NCBI RefSeq assembly: GCF_900172235.1
Contig: NZ_FWFQ01000005.1
Span: 87,963 to 151,962 of the forward strand
Length of the DNA stretch: 64,000 bases
Source of the DNA: Pseudoruegeria aquimaris
GTDB taxonomy: Bacteria > Pseudomonadota > Alphaproteobacteria > Rhodobacterales > Rhodobacteraceae
Direction: 5' to 3'
A program made the translations under genes and the position numbers. Below are positions 39,779 through 47,989 of this stretch, piece after piece (the stretch's first letter is position 1; each line of letters opens with the position of its first letter). Below the pieces are notes generated by a model. That model did no database searches and was not told the origin of the DNA. It worked only from the letters and a program-made list of their open reading frames with translations.

Positions 39779-40576
39779 GTGGATTTTGAGAAACTCACCG
39801 AGGTGAGCCGGCGGCTGGCATTGGAAGCGGGCGACAAGATCATGGAGATCTACAACGCCGACGACTTCGACGTGAAAGTCAAATCGGACGACAGCCCCGT
39901 CACCGAGGCCGACGAGGCCGCGGACGCGATCATCAGCGCCGGCCTGCGCGCGGCCTTCCCGGACGTGCTGCTGGTGACGGAAGAGCAGGCCGCGAGCCAC
40001 GCGGAGAAGGCCGATACCTTCCTGATCGTGGATCCGCTGGACGGCACCAAGGAATTCATCAAGCGCCGGGGCGATTTCACGGTGAACATCGCCTACGTCG
40101 AAAACGGCATCCCCGTGCGCGGTGTCGTCTACGCGCCGGCGAAGGGCCGCCTGTTCTACACGCAGGCCGATGGCACCTCCGTTGAGGAAGAAGGCCCCTT
40201 CTCGAAGGACAAGCCCGGCGCGACCAAGCCCATCTCCGTGTCCAAGCCCGACATGGGGGCGCTGATGGTGGTGGCTTCGAAATCCCACCGGGATCAGGCC
40301 ACGGATGACTACATCGGCAAATACAACGTGAAGGACATGAAAAGCGCAGGCTCTTCCCTGAAGTTCTGCCTCGTGGCCACCGGCGAGGCCGATCTCTACC
40401 CGCGCCTCGGCCGGACGATGGAATGGGATACGGCCGCGGGCCATGCCGTCCTGCTGGGCGCGGGCGGCAACGTTGTCGCCTTCGACGACCACAAGCAACT
40501 GGTCTACGGCAAGGACGGATACGCCAACACGTTCTTCATCGCCTACGCGCCGGGCGTCGAGCTTCAACCCGCCTGA
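39779..40576 (+). CDS. cysQ: 3'(2'),5'-bisphosphate nucleotidase CysQ
   Basis: A 265-residue inositol-monophosphatase-fold enzyme that hydrolyses PAP (3'-phosphoadenosine 5'-phosphate) to AMP. Metal and substrate motifs: TEADEAAD, TEEQ, DPLDGTKEF and EWDTAAGHAVLLGAGG. The start is GTG 39779, with GGAG 7 bases upstream. A 6-bp hairpin (CGGCCC / GGGCCG) lies in the leader just before that site. PAP is left over from sulfate assimilation and from sulfotransferases, one of which is encoded 8 kb downstream. Confidence 0.9.
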   Translation: MDFEKLTEVSRRLALEAGDKIMEIYNADDFDVKVKSDDSPVTEADEAADAIISAGLRAAFPDVLLVTEEQAASHAEKADTFLIVDPLDGTKEFIKRRGDFTVNIAYVENGIPVRGVVYAPAKGRLFYTQADGTSVEEEGPFSKDKPGATKPISVSKPDMGALMVVASKSHRDQATDDYIGKYNVKDMKSAGSSLKFCLVATGEADLYPRLGRTMEWDTAAGHAVLLGAGGNVVAFDDHKQLVYGKDGYANTFFIAYAPGVELQPA

Positions 40577-40612
40577 CACCGGATGCGGCCGTCCTCGGCG
40601 AAAGCCTTTCTG

Positions 40613-40639
40613 AAAGCCCCTGCCACGCAGGGGCTTTTT
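40613..40639 (+). terminator. intrinsic terminator after cysQ
   Basis: Ten-bp perfect stem AAAGCCCCTG / CAGGGGCTTT with loop CCACG, running into T. It separates cysQ from the GT2 gene. Confidence 0.9.
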
Positions 40640-40692
40640 GCCTTAGGCTCAGGCCATCGAGCCGATCTCGGCGGAGTTGGAGCGGGCCGGAC

Positions 40693-41934
40693 ATGACGCA
40701 GCAGCCATTGGTTTCGGTTGTCGTGGTTTCCCACGAACGCCCGCGCGCGCTGCGACGGTGCCTGCTGTCGATCCTGCAGCAATACCATCGGCCGCTGGAA
40801 GTCGTCGTGGTGGCCGACAGTGCTGCCTGCCGTTTCGTGGAGCCGCTGGCCGCCGAGGCGGGGATTGTGCTTCTGCCGTTCGATGAGGCCAAAATCTCCG
40901 AAGCGCGCAATCGCGGCATCGCGGCGGCGCATGGTGCGTTCATCGCTTTCATCGACGATGATTCGGCTGCGGAGCCGATCTGGGTGCAGGAGCTGTTGCG
41001 CGGCTTCGATCTTCCGGGCGTGCAGGCCGTGGGCGGCTACGTCTTGGGGCGCAATGGAATCAGTTACCAATGGACGGCGCGCGCGGTGGCGCCGGACGGC
41101 GGTGAGATGGCCCTCGCGCAGCCATCGCGCGAACCGTTCGTGGCGCACCCGCCGGAGGGGTGGGCGGCGAAAACTCAGGGCACGAATTGCGCCTTCAGAT
41201 CCGAGGCGCTGCTCGGGGTGGGCGGGTTCGATCCGGCCTTTCGCTACTTCAATGATGAGACGGATCTGAACCTGCGCATGGCCCGCGCCGGCATGCTGGC
41301 CGCGTTCGCGCCCGGTGCTTTGGTGCATCACGGCTATTTCGCGAACAGGACACGCCGGGCGGACCGTGCCCCCCGCGATCTCTTCGAGATCGGCCGCAGC
41401 CAGGCCATTCTGCTGCGCAAGCACCTGCCGCAGCCCGGTATCGATCAGGCTCTGGGCTCCTTCGTGGCCGGCCAGCGCAAGCGCCTGATCGCGCACATGG
41501 TTTCCGGCGCGCTTGCCCCGCATGACGTGGGCCGCCTGCTTTCAGGGCTGTCGCGCGGCATCGACGAAGGCCTGCGGATCGCGCTGGCGCCGAGGAACGG
41601 GCTGCCCGCGGCGCCCGGCCAGCCGGTTCTTTTGGCAACGCCGCCACCGCGCCGCGCAATCGCATTGGCCGGGCACTGGAGCCAGCGGGCCGGACTTGAA
41701 GCCCGCGCTGCGGCGGCAAGACAAGCGGGTGATGTCGTCACCCTGTTTCGTTTCAGCGCTATCCCTTTGCGCCACCACGCCACCTTCCGGGATGATGGCG
41801 TTTGGCTCCAGACCGGGGGCATATTCGGAAAATCTCAACGGGAGGTCGGTATGCCCGCAACATGGCGCATCAAACGCCGCGCCGCCCTGGAAAAGGAACG
41901 GATCAGGCGCCAGAGGTGGCCCGAAAAGGAATGA
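40693..41934 (+). CDS. GT2-family glycosyltransferase with C-terminal extension
   Basis: A 413-residue inverting glycosyltransferase, GT-A fold. VSVVVVSHERPRALRRCL is the nucleotide-binding start, FIDDDSAAEP the DxD metal site, and GTNCAFRSEALLGVGGFD with DETDLNLRM the acceptor and catalytic region. Residues beyond about 300 form an extra segment with no family I recognise. It probably transfers a sugar to a surface glycan. The sugar and acceptor are unknown. Confidence 0.87.
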   Translation: MTQQPLVSVVVVSHERPRALRRCLLSILQQYHRPLEVVVVADSAACRFVEPLAAEAGIVLLPFDEAKISEARNRGIAAAHGAFIAFIDDDSAAEPIWVQELLRGFDLPGVQAVGGYVLGRNGISYQWTARAVAPDGGEMALAQPSREPFVAHPPEGWAAKTQGTNCAFRSEALLGVGGFDPAFRYFNDETDLNLRMARAGMLAAFAPGALVHHGYFANRTRRADRAPRDLFEIGRSQAILLRKHLPQPGIDQALGSFVAGQRKRLIAHMVSGALAPHDVGRLLSGLSRGIDEGLRIALAPRNGLPAAPGQPVLLATPPPRRAIALAGHWSQRAGLEARAAAARQAGDVVTLFRFSAIPLRHHATFRDDGVWLQTGGIFGKSQREVGMPATWRIKRRAALEKERIRRQRWPEKE

Positions 41935-41970
41935 AATGGTGATCGCTATGCTCGAATCTTCAGCAAAGTT

Positions 41971-41999
41971 TTGCAAATTGGTCAGAAGCTGCGTAACTA
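41971..41999 (+). promoter_or_regulatory. candidate distal sigma70 promoter upstream of galU
   Basis: TTGCAA at 41971-41976, a 17-base spacer and TAACTA at 41994-41999, in the 187-bp AT-rich gap before galU. Confidence 0.4.
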
Positions 42000-42076
42000 T
42001 CCCGTGGCACTATGATGCACTGGAGTGATTACCGTTTTGCGTATTCTGCGCTGCGGCGTATGCTCGCTTCAGGCAA

Positions 42077-42105
42077 TTGCTGCCCTACTGGATACAAACT
42101 TATTA
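42077..42105 (+). promoter_or_regulatory. candidate proximal sigma70 promoter of galU
   Basis: TTGCTG at 42077-42082, a 17-base spacer and TTATTA at 42100-42105, 16 bases before the galU ATG. The leader would be very short. Confidence 0.4.
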
Positions 42106-42121
42106 GTAACAAGGCCCGCTC

Positions 42122-43015
42122 ATGCGACGTAAAGTAACCAAAGCCATTTTTCCTGTAGCCGGTATGGGGACGCGCTTTCTGCCCGCGACGAAATCGGTTC
42201 CGAAAGAAATCATGACCCTCGTTGACCGCCCGCTGATCCAATACGCGATCGACGAGGCCCGCGAGGCCGGCATCAAGGAGTTCATCTTCGTCACCTCCCG
42301 CGGCAAGAGCGCCCTGGAGGATTACTTCGACACCAACCCGCAGCTTGAGCGCTCCCTGCGCAAGAAGAACAAGACGGCTCTGCTGGAAGAGTTGAAGAAG
42401 ACCAACATGGAAAGCGGTGCGATCGCCTACATCCGCCAGCACGATGCCCTCGGGCTCGGGCATGCCGTGTGGTGCGCGCGGCGGCTGGTTGCGAACGAGC
42501 CCTTCGCCGTCATCCTGCCGGACGACGTGATTGCGGCGGAGACGTCCTGCCTGAAGCAGATGGTGGAAGCCTACGAGGAAACCGGCGGCAACATGGTGGC
42601 CGCGATGGAAGTGCCCCAGGAGAAGGCCTCGGCCTATGGTCTGCTCGACGTCAAGGAAGACATGGGCAGCATCGTGTCCGTGAAGGGCATGGTGGAGAAG
42701 CCCGAACCGCAGGATGCGCCGTCCAACCTCGCCGTGATCGGGCGCTACATCCTGACCCCGCAGGTGATGCGGAACCTGAATGCCAAGAAGGAAGGCGCCG
42801 GCGGCGAGATCCAGCTGACCGACGCCATCGCGGAAGAGATCGAGGCCGGGCGTGACGTCTATGGCTACCGGTTCCGCGGTCAGCGGTTCGATTGCGGTTC
42901 CAAGGCAGGGTTCCTGCAGGCCACCGTAGCCTTCGGTCTCGCGCGCGACGAACTGCGCGAAGAGCTTTCCGGCTTCCTCGAAGAAATGATGCACATGAAG
43001 AAGGTGGCCGAGTAA
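42122..43015 (+). CDS. galU: UTP-glucose-1-phosphate uridylyltransferase
   Basis: Makes UDP-glucose for glycan and lipid glycosylation. It has 297 residues. The nucleotide-binding start is KAIFPVAGMGTRFLPATKSV, followed by VDRPLIQYAIDEA, VILPDDVI and GMVEKP. It is followed after 25 bases by galE, so UDP-glucose and UDP-galactose are produced from one transcript for the downstream glycosyltransferases. AAGG precedes the ATG. Confidence 0.96.
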   Translation: MRRKVTKAIFPVAGMGTRFLPATKSVPKEIMTLVDRPLIQYAIDEAREAGIKEFIFVTSRGKSALEDYFDTNPQLERSLRKKNKTALLEELKKTNMESGAIAYIRQHDALGLGHAVWCARRLVANEPFAVILPDDVIAAETSCLKQMVEAYEETGGNMVAAMEVPQEKASAYGLLDVKEDMGSIVSVKGMVEKPEPQDAPSNLAVIGRYILTPQVMRNLNAKKEGAGGEIQLTDAIAEEIEAGRDVYGYRFRGQRFDCGSKAGFLQATVAFGLARDELREELSGFLEEMMHMKKVAE

Positions 43016-43040
43016 CGGCCACTTTTCCCGGAGTTATTTG

Positions 43041-44027
43041 ATGTCCAAGAAAGTGCTTGTCACCGGGGGTGCGGGCTACATCGGCTCGCACGCCTGCAAG
43101 GCGCTCGCGCGTGCGGGCTATGTGCCCGTCACGTTCGACAACATTTCCACCGGCTGGGAGGAGGCGGTGAAATTCGGCCCCCTCGTGAAAGGCGATCTGC
43201 TCGACAAGCCGGCGATCGAAGCCGCACTGGCCGAGCACGCCCCGATCGCGGTGATGCATTTCGCGGCCCTGAGCCAGGTCGGCGAAAGCATGCAGGTGCC
43301 GGGAAAATACTGGCGGGAGAACGTGCTTGGCGCGGTCAACCTCGTGGAGGCCGCGGTCGAGGCCGGGTGCAAGAACTTCGTGTTCTCCTCCACCTGCGCC
43401 ACCTACGGCGAGCACGACAACGTTCTACTCGATGAAAACACGCCGCAGCATCCGATCAACGCCTACGGGGGCTCCAAGCTCGCGATCGAACAGATCCTGG
43501 CGGATTTCTCGGCGAGCCACGGTCTGAACCACGTCATCTTCCGCTATTTCAACGTGGCGGGTGCCGATCCGGAAGGCGAAGTGGGCGAGTTCCATCAACC
43601 TGAAACCCACCTGATCCCGCTGATGCTGGACGCGATCGAGGGCAAGCGCCCCGCGCTCACGATCTTCGGCACGGACTATCCGACTCCGGATGGCACCTGC
43701 ATACGGGATTACGTCCACGTGATGGATCTCGTGGATGCCCATGTGCTCGGGCTGAAATGGCTGGAAGAGGGCAAGGGCAACCGGGTGTTCAACCTCGGCA
43801 CCGGCAAGGGGTTTTCGGTGCGCGAAGTCGTGGAGCACTCCAACAGCGTGACGAACAAGCCCGTGCCGATCACCGAGGGGCCCCGCCGCGCCGGGGATTG
43901 CACCAAGCTTGTGTCGGGCAGTGAAAGGGCGGAAAAGGAACTGGGGTGGACTCCAACCCGCTCGACGCTGGAGACGATGATCGCCGATGCCTGGAGATGG
44001 CACCAGAACGGCCACTACGAGAAATAG
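43041..44027 (+). CDS. galE: UDP-glucose 4-epimerase
   Basis: Interconverts UDP-glucose and UDP-galactose. A 328-residue extended short-chain dehydrogenase with the NAD loop VLVTGGAGYIGSHACKAL, the catalytic Ser/Thr in SSTCATYGE and Tyr-x3-Lys in AYGGSKLAIEQ, and FRYFNVAGAD. The ATG at 43041 is preferred to a TTG one codon earlier. It follows galU and overlaps the start of the GT4 gene. Confidence 0.95.
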   Translation: MSKKVLVTGGAGYIGSHACKALARAGYVPVTFDNISTGWEEAVKFGPLVKGDLLDKPAIEAALAEHAPIAVMHFAALSQVGESMQVPGKYWRENVLGAVNLVEAAVEAGCKNFVFSSTCATYGEHDNVLLDENTPQHPINAYGGSKLAIEQILADFSASHGLNHVIFRYFNVAGADPEGEVGEFHQPETHLIPLMLDAIEGKRPALTIFGTDYPTPDGTCIRDYVHVMDLVDAHVLGLKWLEEGKGNRVFNLGTGKGFSVREVVEHSNSVTNKPVPITEGPRRAGDCTKLVSGSERAEKELGWTPTRSTLETMIADAWRWHQNGHYEK

Positions 44028-45237
44028 GGGCCCACGCCCGCGGCTGCTGGATGTCACGCGGCTGGTGTCGCGGTTCGGCAAGGGTCCGTTCACGGGGGTG
44101 GACAGGGTCGAGGCGGCCTATCTGTCGGAAGTGATCGAACGGCCTGAGCCGGCTTTCGGCCTGCTGCGCAGCCGCTATGGATTCCTGCTGCTGGACAGAT
44201 CCGGGCTTTCCGCGTTGAAGCGCTGGCTGGCCGCACCCGAAACCCTGGTGCGGCGGGATCTGCTCTCGCGCCTTCCGCCGCGCAGGACCGCTGACGCACA
44301 GGCGATTGAAACGGCGGCGCGGGCGGTCTGCATCGCCCGCTGCCTGCCCCGGCAGTTGCGGGGCCGCCTGCGGACGGCCTTTCCAGAGGGGTTCGACTAT
44401 TTCAACACCGGGCACGCCAACCTTTCCCCCGAGGTTCTGTCGGCCATGCAGGGTGGGGAAAGCCACGTTCTGGTGCATGACGTCATCCCGCTGGATCATC
44501 CGCAGTTCCAGCGCCCCGGCACGGTGGAGTCGTTCACGCGCAAGATGCGGGCCGTTTCCCAAGGGGCCAGCCGCTGCATCTATTCAAGCCGGGCCGCCCG
44601 CGCCGATGCCGAGCGCCATTTCGCGGCCTGGGGCCGGGTGCCGCCGGCCGTCGTCGCGCCGCTGGGAGTGGACATCGAAGCCACGGCGCCCGGCGGCGAG
44701 CGGCGGCGGGACCTCCCCGCCGATCCCTACTTCCTGATCGTCGGCACGATCGAGCCGCGCAAGAACCATGTGCTCCTGCTCGACATTTGGGAACGGCTGT
44801 TGGCGGAGACCGGCAGCGCCCCAACGCTCTGCATCGTGGGGCGGCGGGGCTGGAACAACGCCGCCGTCTTCGCGCGGCTGGATGAGGCCGCGCGATGGCG
44901 GGGCTGCGTGCGGGAGATGGGCGCCGTTCCGGACGCGGAGCTCGCCGCGCTGATGGCCGGGGCCCGCGCGATGCTGTTTCCCAGCCTTGCCGAGGGATAT
45001 GGCCTGCCCCCCATTGAGGCGGCGGCGCTGGGCGTGCCGGTCGTGTGCAACACACTTCCGGTTTATCGGGAGACGCTTGGAGACATTCCCATTTACGCCG
45101 ATGCCTCCGATCAGTATCAATGGGTCCATACGGTCAGAAAGCTTGCGGAAGCTTCTGTTCCGGAACGAAAAAACAGCGCGGACGGGTTCCGCCCCCCACA
45201 ATGGCGCGACCACTTCGCAACCGTTTTCGGAAACTGA
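43987..45237 (+). CDS. GT4-family (GT-B) glycosyltransferase
   Basis: A 416-residue retaining glycosyltransferase. The N-domain has a RLLDVTRLVSRFGKGPFTGVDR start; the C-domain shows YFLIVGTIEPRKNHVLLLDI, LCIVGRRGWNN and the EGYGLPPIEAAALGVPVV donor site. The ATG at 43987 overlaps galE by 41 bases; the next plausible start is a GTG at 44065, so the exact N-terminus is uncertain. It probably uses UDP-sugars supplied by galU/galE. Confidence 0.85.
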   Translation: MPGDGTRTATTRNRGPRPRLLDVTRLVSRFGKGPFTGVDRVEAAYLSEVIERPEPAFGLLRSRYGFLLLDRSGLSALKRWLAAPETLVRRDLLSRLPPRRTADAQAIETAARAVCIARCLPRQLRGRLRTAFPEGFDYFNTGHANLSPEVLSAMQGGESHVLVHDVIPLDHPQFQRPGTVESFTRKMRAVSQGASRCIYSSRAARADAERHFAAWGRVPPAVVAPLGVDIEATAPGGERRRDLPADPYFLIVGTIEPRKNHVLLLDIWERLLAETGSAPTLCIVGRRGWNNAAVFARLDEAARWRGCVREMGAVPDAELAALMAGARAMLFPSLAEGYGLPPIEAAALGVPVVCNTLPVYRETLGDIPIYADASDQYQWVHTVRKLAEASVPERKNSADGFRPPQWRDHFATVFGN

Positions 45238-45282
45238 TCCGGGCGGAGCTGCGAGGAGGGAGCCGGCCGGCAAGGACAAGGC

Positions 45283-46293
45283 GTGAGTGCGATACAATCA
45301 TATCGCCTGCGGTTGCAGCGCAGAAAATGGCTGATCCGCGCCCTTCGCAAGCGGCGCGATCTGACCGCCGTGCGCAATCGCACCTCCCACATCCGCCCCG
45401 GTGACATCCTGGTGTTCAGCACGGTGCGCAACGAGAAGGTGCGCCTGTCGTTCTTCCTGAAATACTACCGCAACCTCGGGGTCGATCACTTCGTCTTCGT
45501 GGACAACGGCAGCACCGACGGCACCCGCGAGTTTCTCGAAGATCAGCCCGACGTTTCGCTCTGGGCAACCGAGAAAAGCTACAAGCGCGCGCGCTTCGGC
45601 ATGGATTGGCTGAACTGGCTGCAGATGCGCTACGGCCACAAGCATTGGTGCCTCACCGTGGACGTGGACGAATTCCTCGTCTACCCGTTCTGCGACACGC
45701 GCTCGCTGCGCGCTCTGACGGACTGGCTGGACGCCTCTTCGATCAAGAGCTTCGGGGCCATGATCCTCGACATGTATCCGAAGGGGCGCATCGACGAGCA
45801 ACCCTACCGCAGCGGGCAGGACCCGTTCGAGATCGCATCCTGGTTCGACTCCGGCAACTACGTGATGAGCCGCAACGCGCTCTATGGAAATCTCTGGATC
45901 CAGGGCGGCCCGCGGGCGCGGATGTTCTTTGCCGACCAGCCCGAACGGGCGCCGGCGCTCAACAAGGTGCCGCTGGTGAAATGGGATCGCCGCTACGCCT
46001 TCGTAAGCTCGACCCACATGCTGCTGCCGCGGGGGCTGAACCTCGTCTATGACGAATGGGGGGGCGAGAAGGCCTCCGGCTGCCTGCTTCATGCGAAGTT
46101 CCTCTCCACCTTCGGGAAGAAGGCCAAGGAAGAGCTGGAGCGCAAGCAGCATTTCGCCAACAGCAAGGAATACCAGGCCTACAACGAGGCCATGAAGGCC
46201 AACCCGGATCTCTGGTGCAAATGGAGTGAAAAATACATCAACTGGCGCCAGCTCGAGATCCTCGGGCTGATGTCGAAGGGGAACTGGGCATGA
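45283..46293 (+). CDS. GT2-type glycosyltransferase (Glyco_tranf_2_4/DUF4422-like)
   Basis: A 336-residue protein with a GT-A-like domain: DILVFSTVRNEKVRLSFFLK, DHFVFVDNGSTDGTREFLE and TVDVDEFLVYPF, which carries a D-x-D. The C-terminal half is not informative. The start is GTG. It overlaps the next gene by ATGA. Together with the GT14 and sulfotransferase genes it forms a compact three-gene block of a kind seen in Rhodobacteraceae. Confidence 0.8.
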   Translation: MSAIQSYRLRLQRRKWLIRALRKRRDLTAVRNRTSHIRPGDILVFSTVRNEKVRLSFFLKYYRNLGVDHFVFVDNGSTDGTREFLEDQPDVSLWATEKSYKRARFGMDWLNWLQMRYGHKHWCLTVDVDEFLVYPFCDTRSLRALTDWLDASSIKSFGAMILDMYPKGRIDEQPYRSGQDPFEIASWFDSGNYVMSRNALYGNLWIQGGPRARMFFADQPERAPALNKVPLVKWDRRYAFVSSTHMLLPRGLNLVYDEWGGEKASGCLLHAKFLSTFGKKAKEELERKQHFANSKEYQAYNEAMKANPDLWCKWSEKYINWRQLEILGLMSKGNWA

Positions 46294-47981
46294 CCGTCGG
46301 GATCGTCATGCTGGCCCATACGGCGCTGCACAGGGCCTCGCAGGTGGCCCGGCACTGGCATGCGGCCGGCTGCCCGGTGGTGATCCACGTGGACAGGCGC
46401 GTTCCGGATGACGAGTTCCGCCCCTTCGTGGACAGCCTTTCGGAACTGGAGAACATCCGCTTCACCCGTCGCCTCAAATGCGATTGGGGCACGTGGTCGC
46501 TTGTCGAGGCGAGCCAGATCGCTTCGGAGATGATGCTGGAGAAATATCCGCAGGTCAGCCATGTCTACCTGTCGTCCGGCTCCTGCTTGCCCCTGCGCCC
46601 GGTGCAGGAGCTGATCGATTATCTCGCCGAGCGGCCGAAGACCGATTTCATCGAATCCGCGACGACGGAAGACGTGCCCTGGACGGTCGGCGGGCTCGAC
46701 AAGGAGCGTTTCACGCTGCGCTTCCCCTTCTCGTGGAAGAAGCACCGCAAGCTGTTTGACGCCTACGTCCGGCTGCAGCGGCTCGTGCGCTTCAAGCGGC
46801 GCATTCCGCCGGGGCTGGTTCCGCACATGGGATCGCAGTGGTGGTGCCTCACACGGCAGACGCTGTCGGCGATCCTGCAGGATCCGGACCGCGCCACCTA
46901 CGACGCCTATTTCCGGCGGGTCTGGATCCCCGACGAAAGCTACTACCAGACGCTGGCAAGGCTCTATTCCACCCGGATCGAGAGCCGGTCGCTGACCCTG
47001 TCGAAATTCGATTTCCAGGGCAAGCCGCACATCTTCTACGACGATCACCTCCAGCTTCTGCGCCGGTCGGACTGCTTCGTGGCCCGCAAGATCTGGCCCG
47101 AGGCCAACAAGCTCTACGAGGCCTTCCTCTCCTCGCCGGAGGGGGCGATGAACCGGGCTGAACCGAACCCCGGCAAGATCGACAGGATCTTCTCGAAAGC
47201 CGTGGAGCGCCGGGCGAAGGGGCGGCCGGGCCTCGTGATGCAGAGCCGCTTTCCGCATGAGGGATGGGAGAATGGGCTGACGGCGGCGCCCTACGCGGTG
47301 CTCGAAGGCTTCTCGGATCTCTTCGTGGATTTCGAGGCCTGGCTGACGAAGGCCACGGGCCTGCGCGTGCACGGCCATCTCTTCGCGAAGGACAGGGTGC
47401 ATTTCACCGGGGAGCAGAGTGTCTACAACGGCTGCCTGAGCGACAGCGCATCGCTGCGGGACTACAACCCGAAGGCCTTCCTTTCGAGCCTGATCTGGAA
47501 CACCCGCGGGGAGCGGCAGTGCTTCCAGTTCGGCCCGCGTGACGTGCAGAAGATCGGCCCCACCCTGGCGCGCGACCCGAATGCCCAGATCGCCGTGATC
47601 TCGGGCGCCTGGGCGATCCCGCTGTTCAACTCCAACATGAACTTCGCCGATATCCGCAAGCAGGCGGCGGAGCTTCAGAAGATCGAGAACATGCATCTGG
47701 AAACCCTGCGCGCCGCCACGGCGAAGGCGCGGGTCCGGATCTGGACGATGGCGGATTTCGTGGAGGCCCCGATGGAGCCGCTGCAGACGGTGATCGACGA
47801 GATCGCGCCGCGCCCCCTGCGGCGCCTGAACGAAGCCCCGCGCATGGTGGATCTGACGGGCTTCGGGCAGTTCCTGCAGAACCTGAAGAACCAGGGGATG
47901 CATCCCTACCTGATGGGGATTTCCCGGTCGGCAGCGATCCCTCGCCGGGGAAATCGAGCCGCCGCAAACCCTACCTGGTGA
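46290..47981 (+). CDS. GT14-like beta-1,6-N-acetylglucosaminyltransferase (Branch) with DUF5927
   Basis: A 563-residue protein. Residues 1 to about 250 form a core-2/I-branching (GT14) domain: GIVMLAHTALHRASQVARH, VVIHVDRRV, CDWGTWSLVEASQ, YLSSGSCLPLRPVQEL and HMGSQWWCLTR. The remainder fits the DUF5927 extension, which I know only as an uncharacterised region. GT14 enzymes add branching GlcNAc or xylose; the product here is unknown. It overlaps the previous gene by ATGA and precedes the sulfotransferase by 8 bases. Confidence 0.82.
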   Translation: MTVGIVMLAHTALHRASQVARHWHAAGCPVVIHVDRRVPDDEFRPFVDSLSELENIRFTRRLKCDWGTWSLVEASQIASEMMLEKYPQVSHVYLSSGSCLPLRPVQELIDYLAERPKTDFIESATTEDVPWTVGGLDKERFTLRFPFSWKKHRKLFDAYVRLQRLVRFKRRIPPGLVPHMGSQWWCLTRQTLSAILQDPDRATYDAYFRRVWIPDESYYQTLARLYSTRIESRSLTLSKFDFQGKPHIFYDDHLQLLRRSDCFVARKIWPEANKLYEAFLSSPEGAMNRAEPNPGKIDRIFSKAVERRAKGRPGLVMQSRFPHEGWENGLTAAPYAVLEGFSDLFVDFEAWLTKATGLRVHGHLFAKDRVHFTGEQSVYNGCLSDSASLRDYNPKAFLSSLIWNTRGERQCFQFGPRDVQKIGPTLARDPNAQIAVISGAWAIPLFNSNMNFADIRKQAAELQKIENMHLETLRAATAKARVRIWTMADFVEAPMEPLQTVIDEIAPRPLRRLNEAPRMVDLTGFGQFLQNLKNQGMHPYLMGISRSAAIPRRGNRAAANPTW

Positions 47982-47989
47982 AGTAGCCC

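Noticed and set aside
41936..42028. Short frame beginning MVIAMLESSAKF before galU
   Set aside because: No ribosome site, unusual codons, and it overlaps promoter-like elements.
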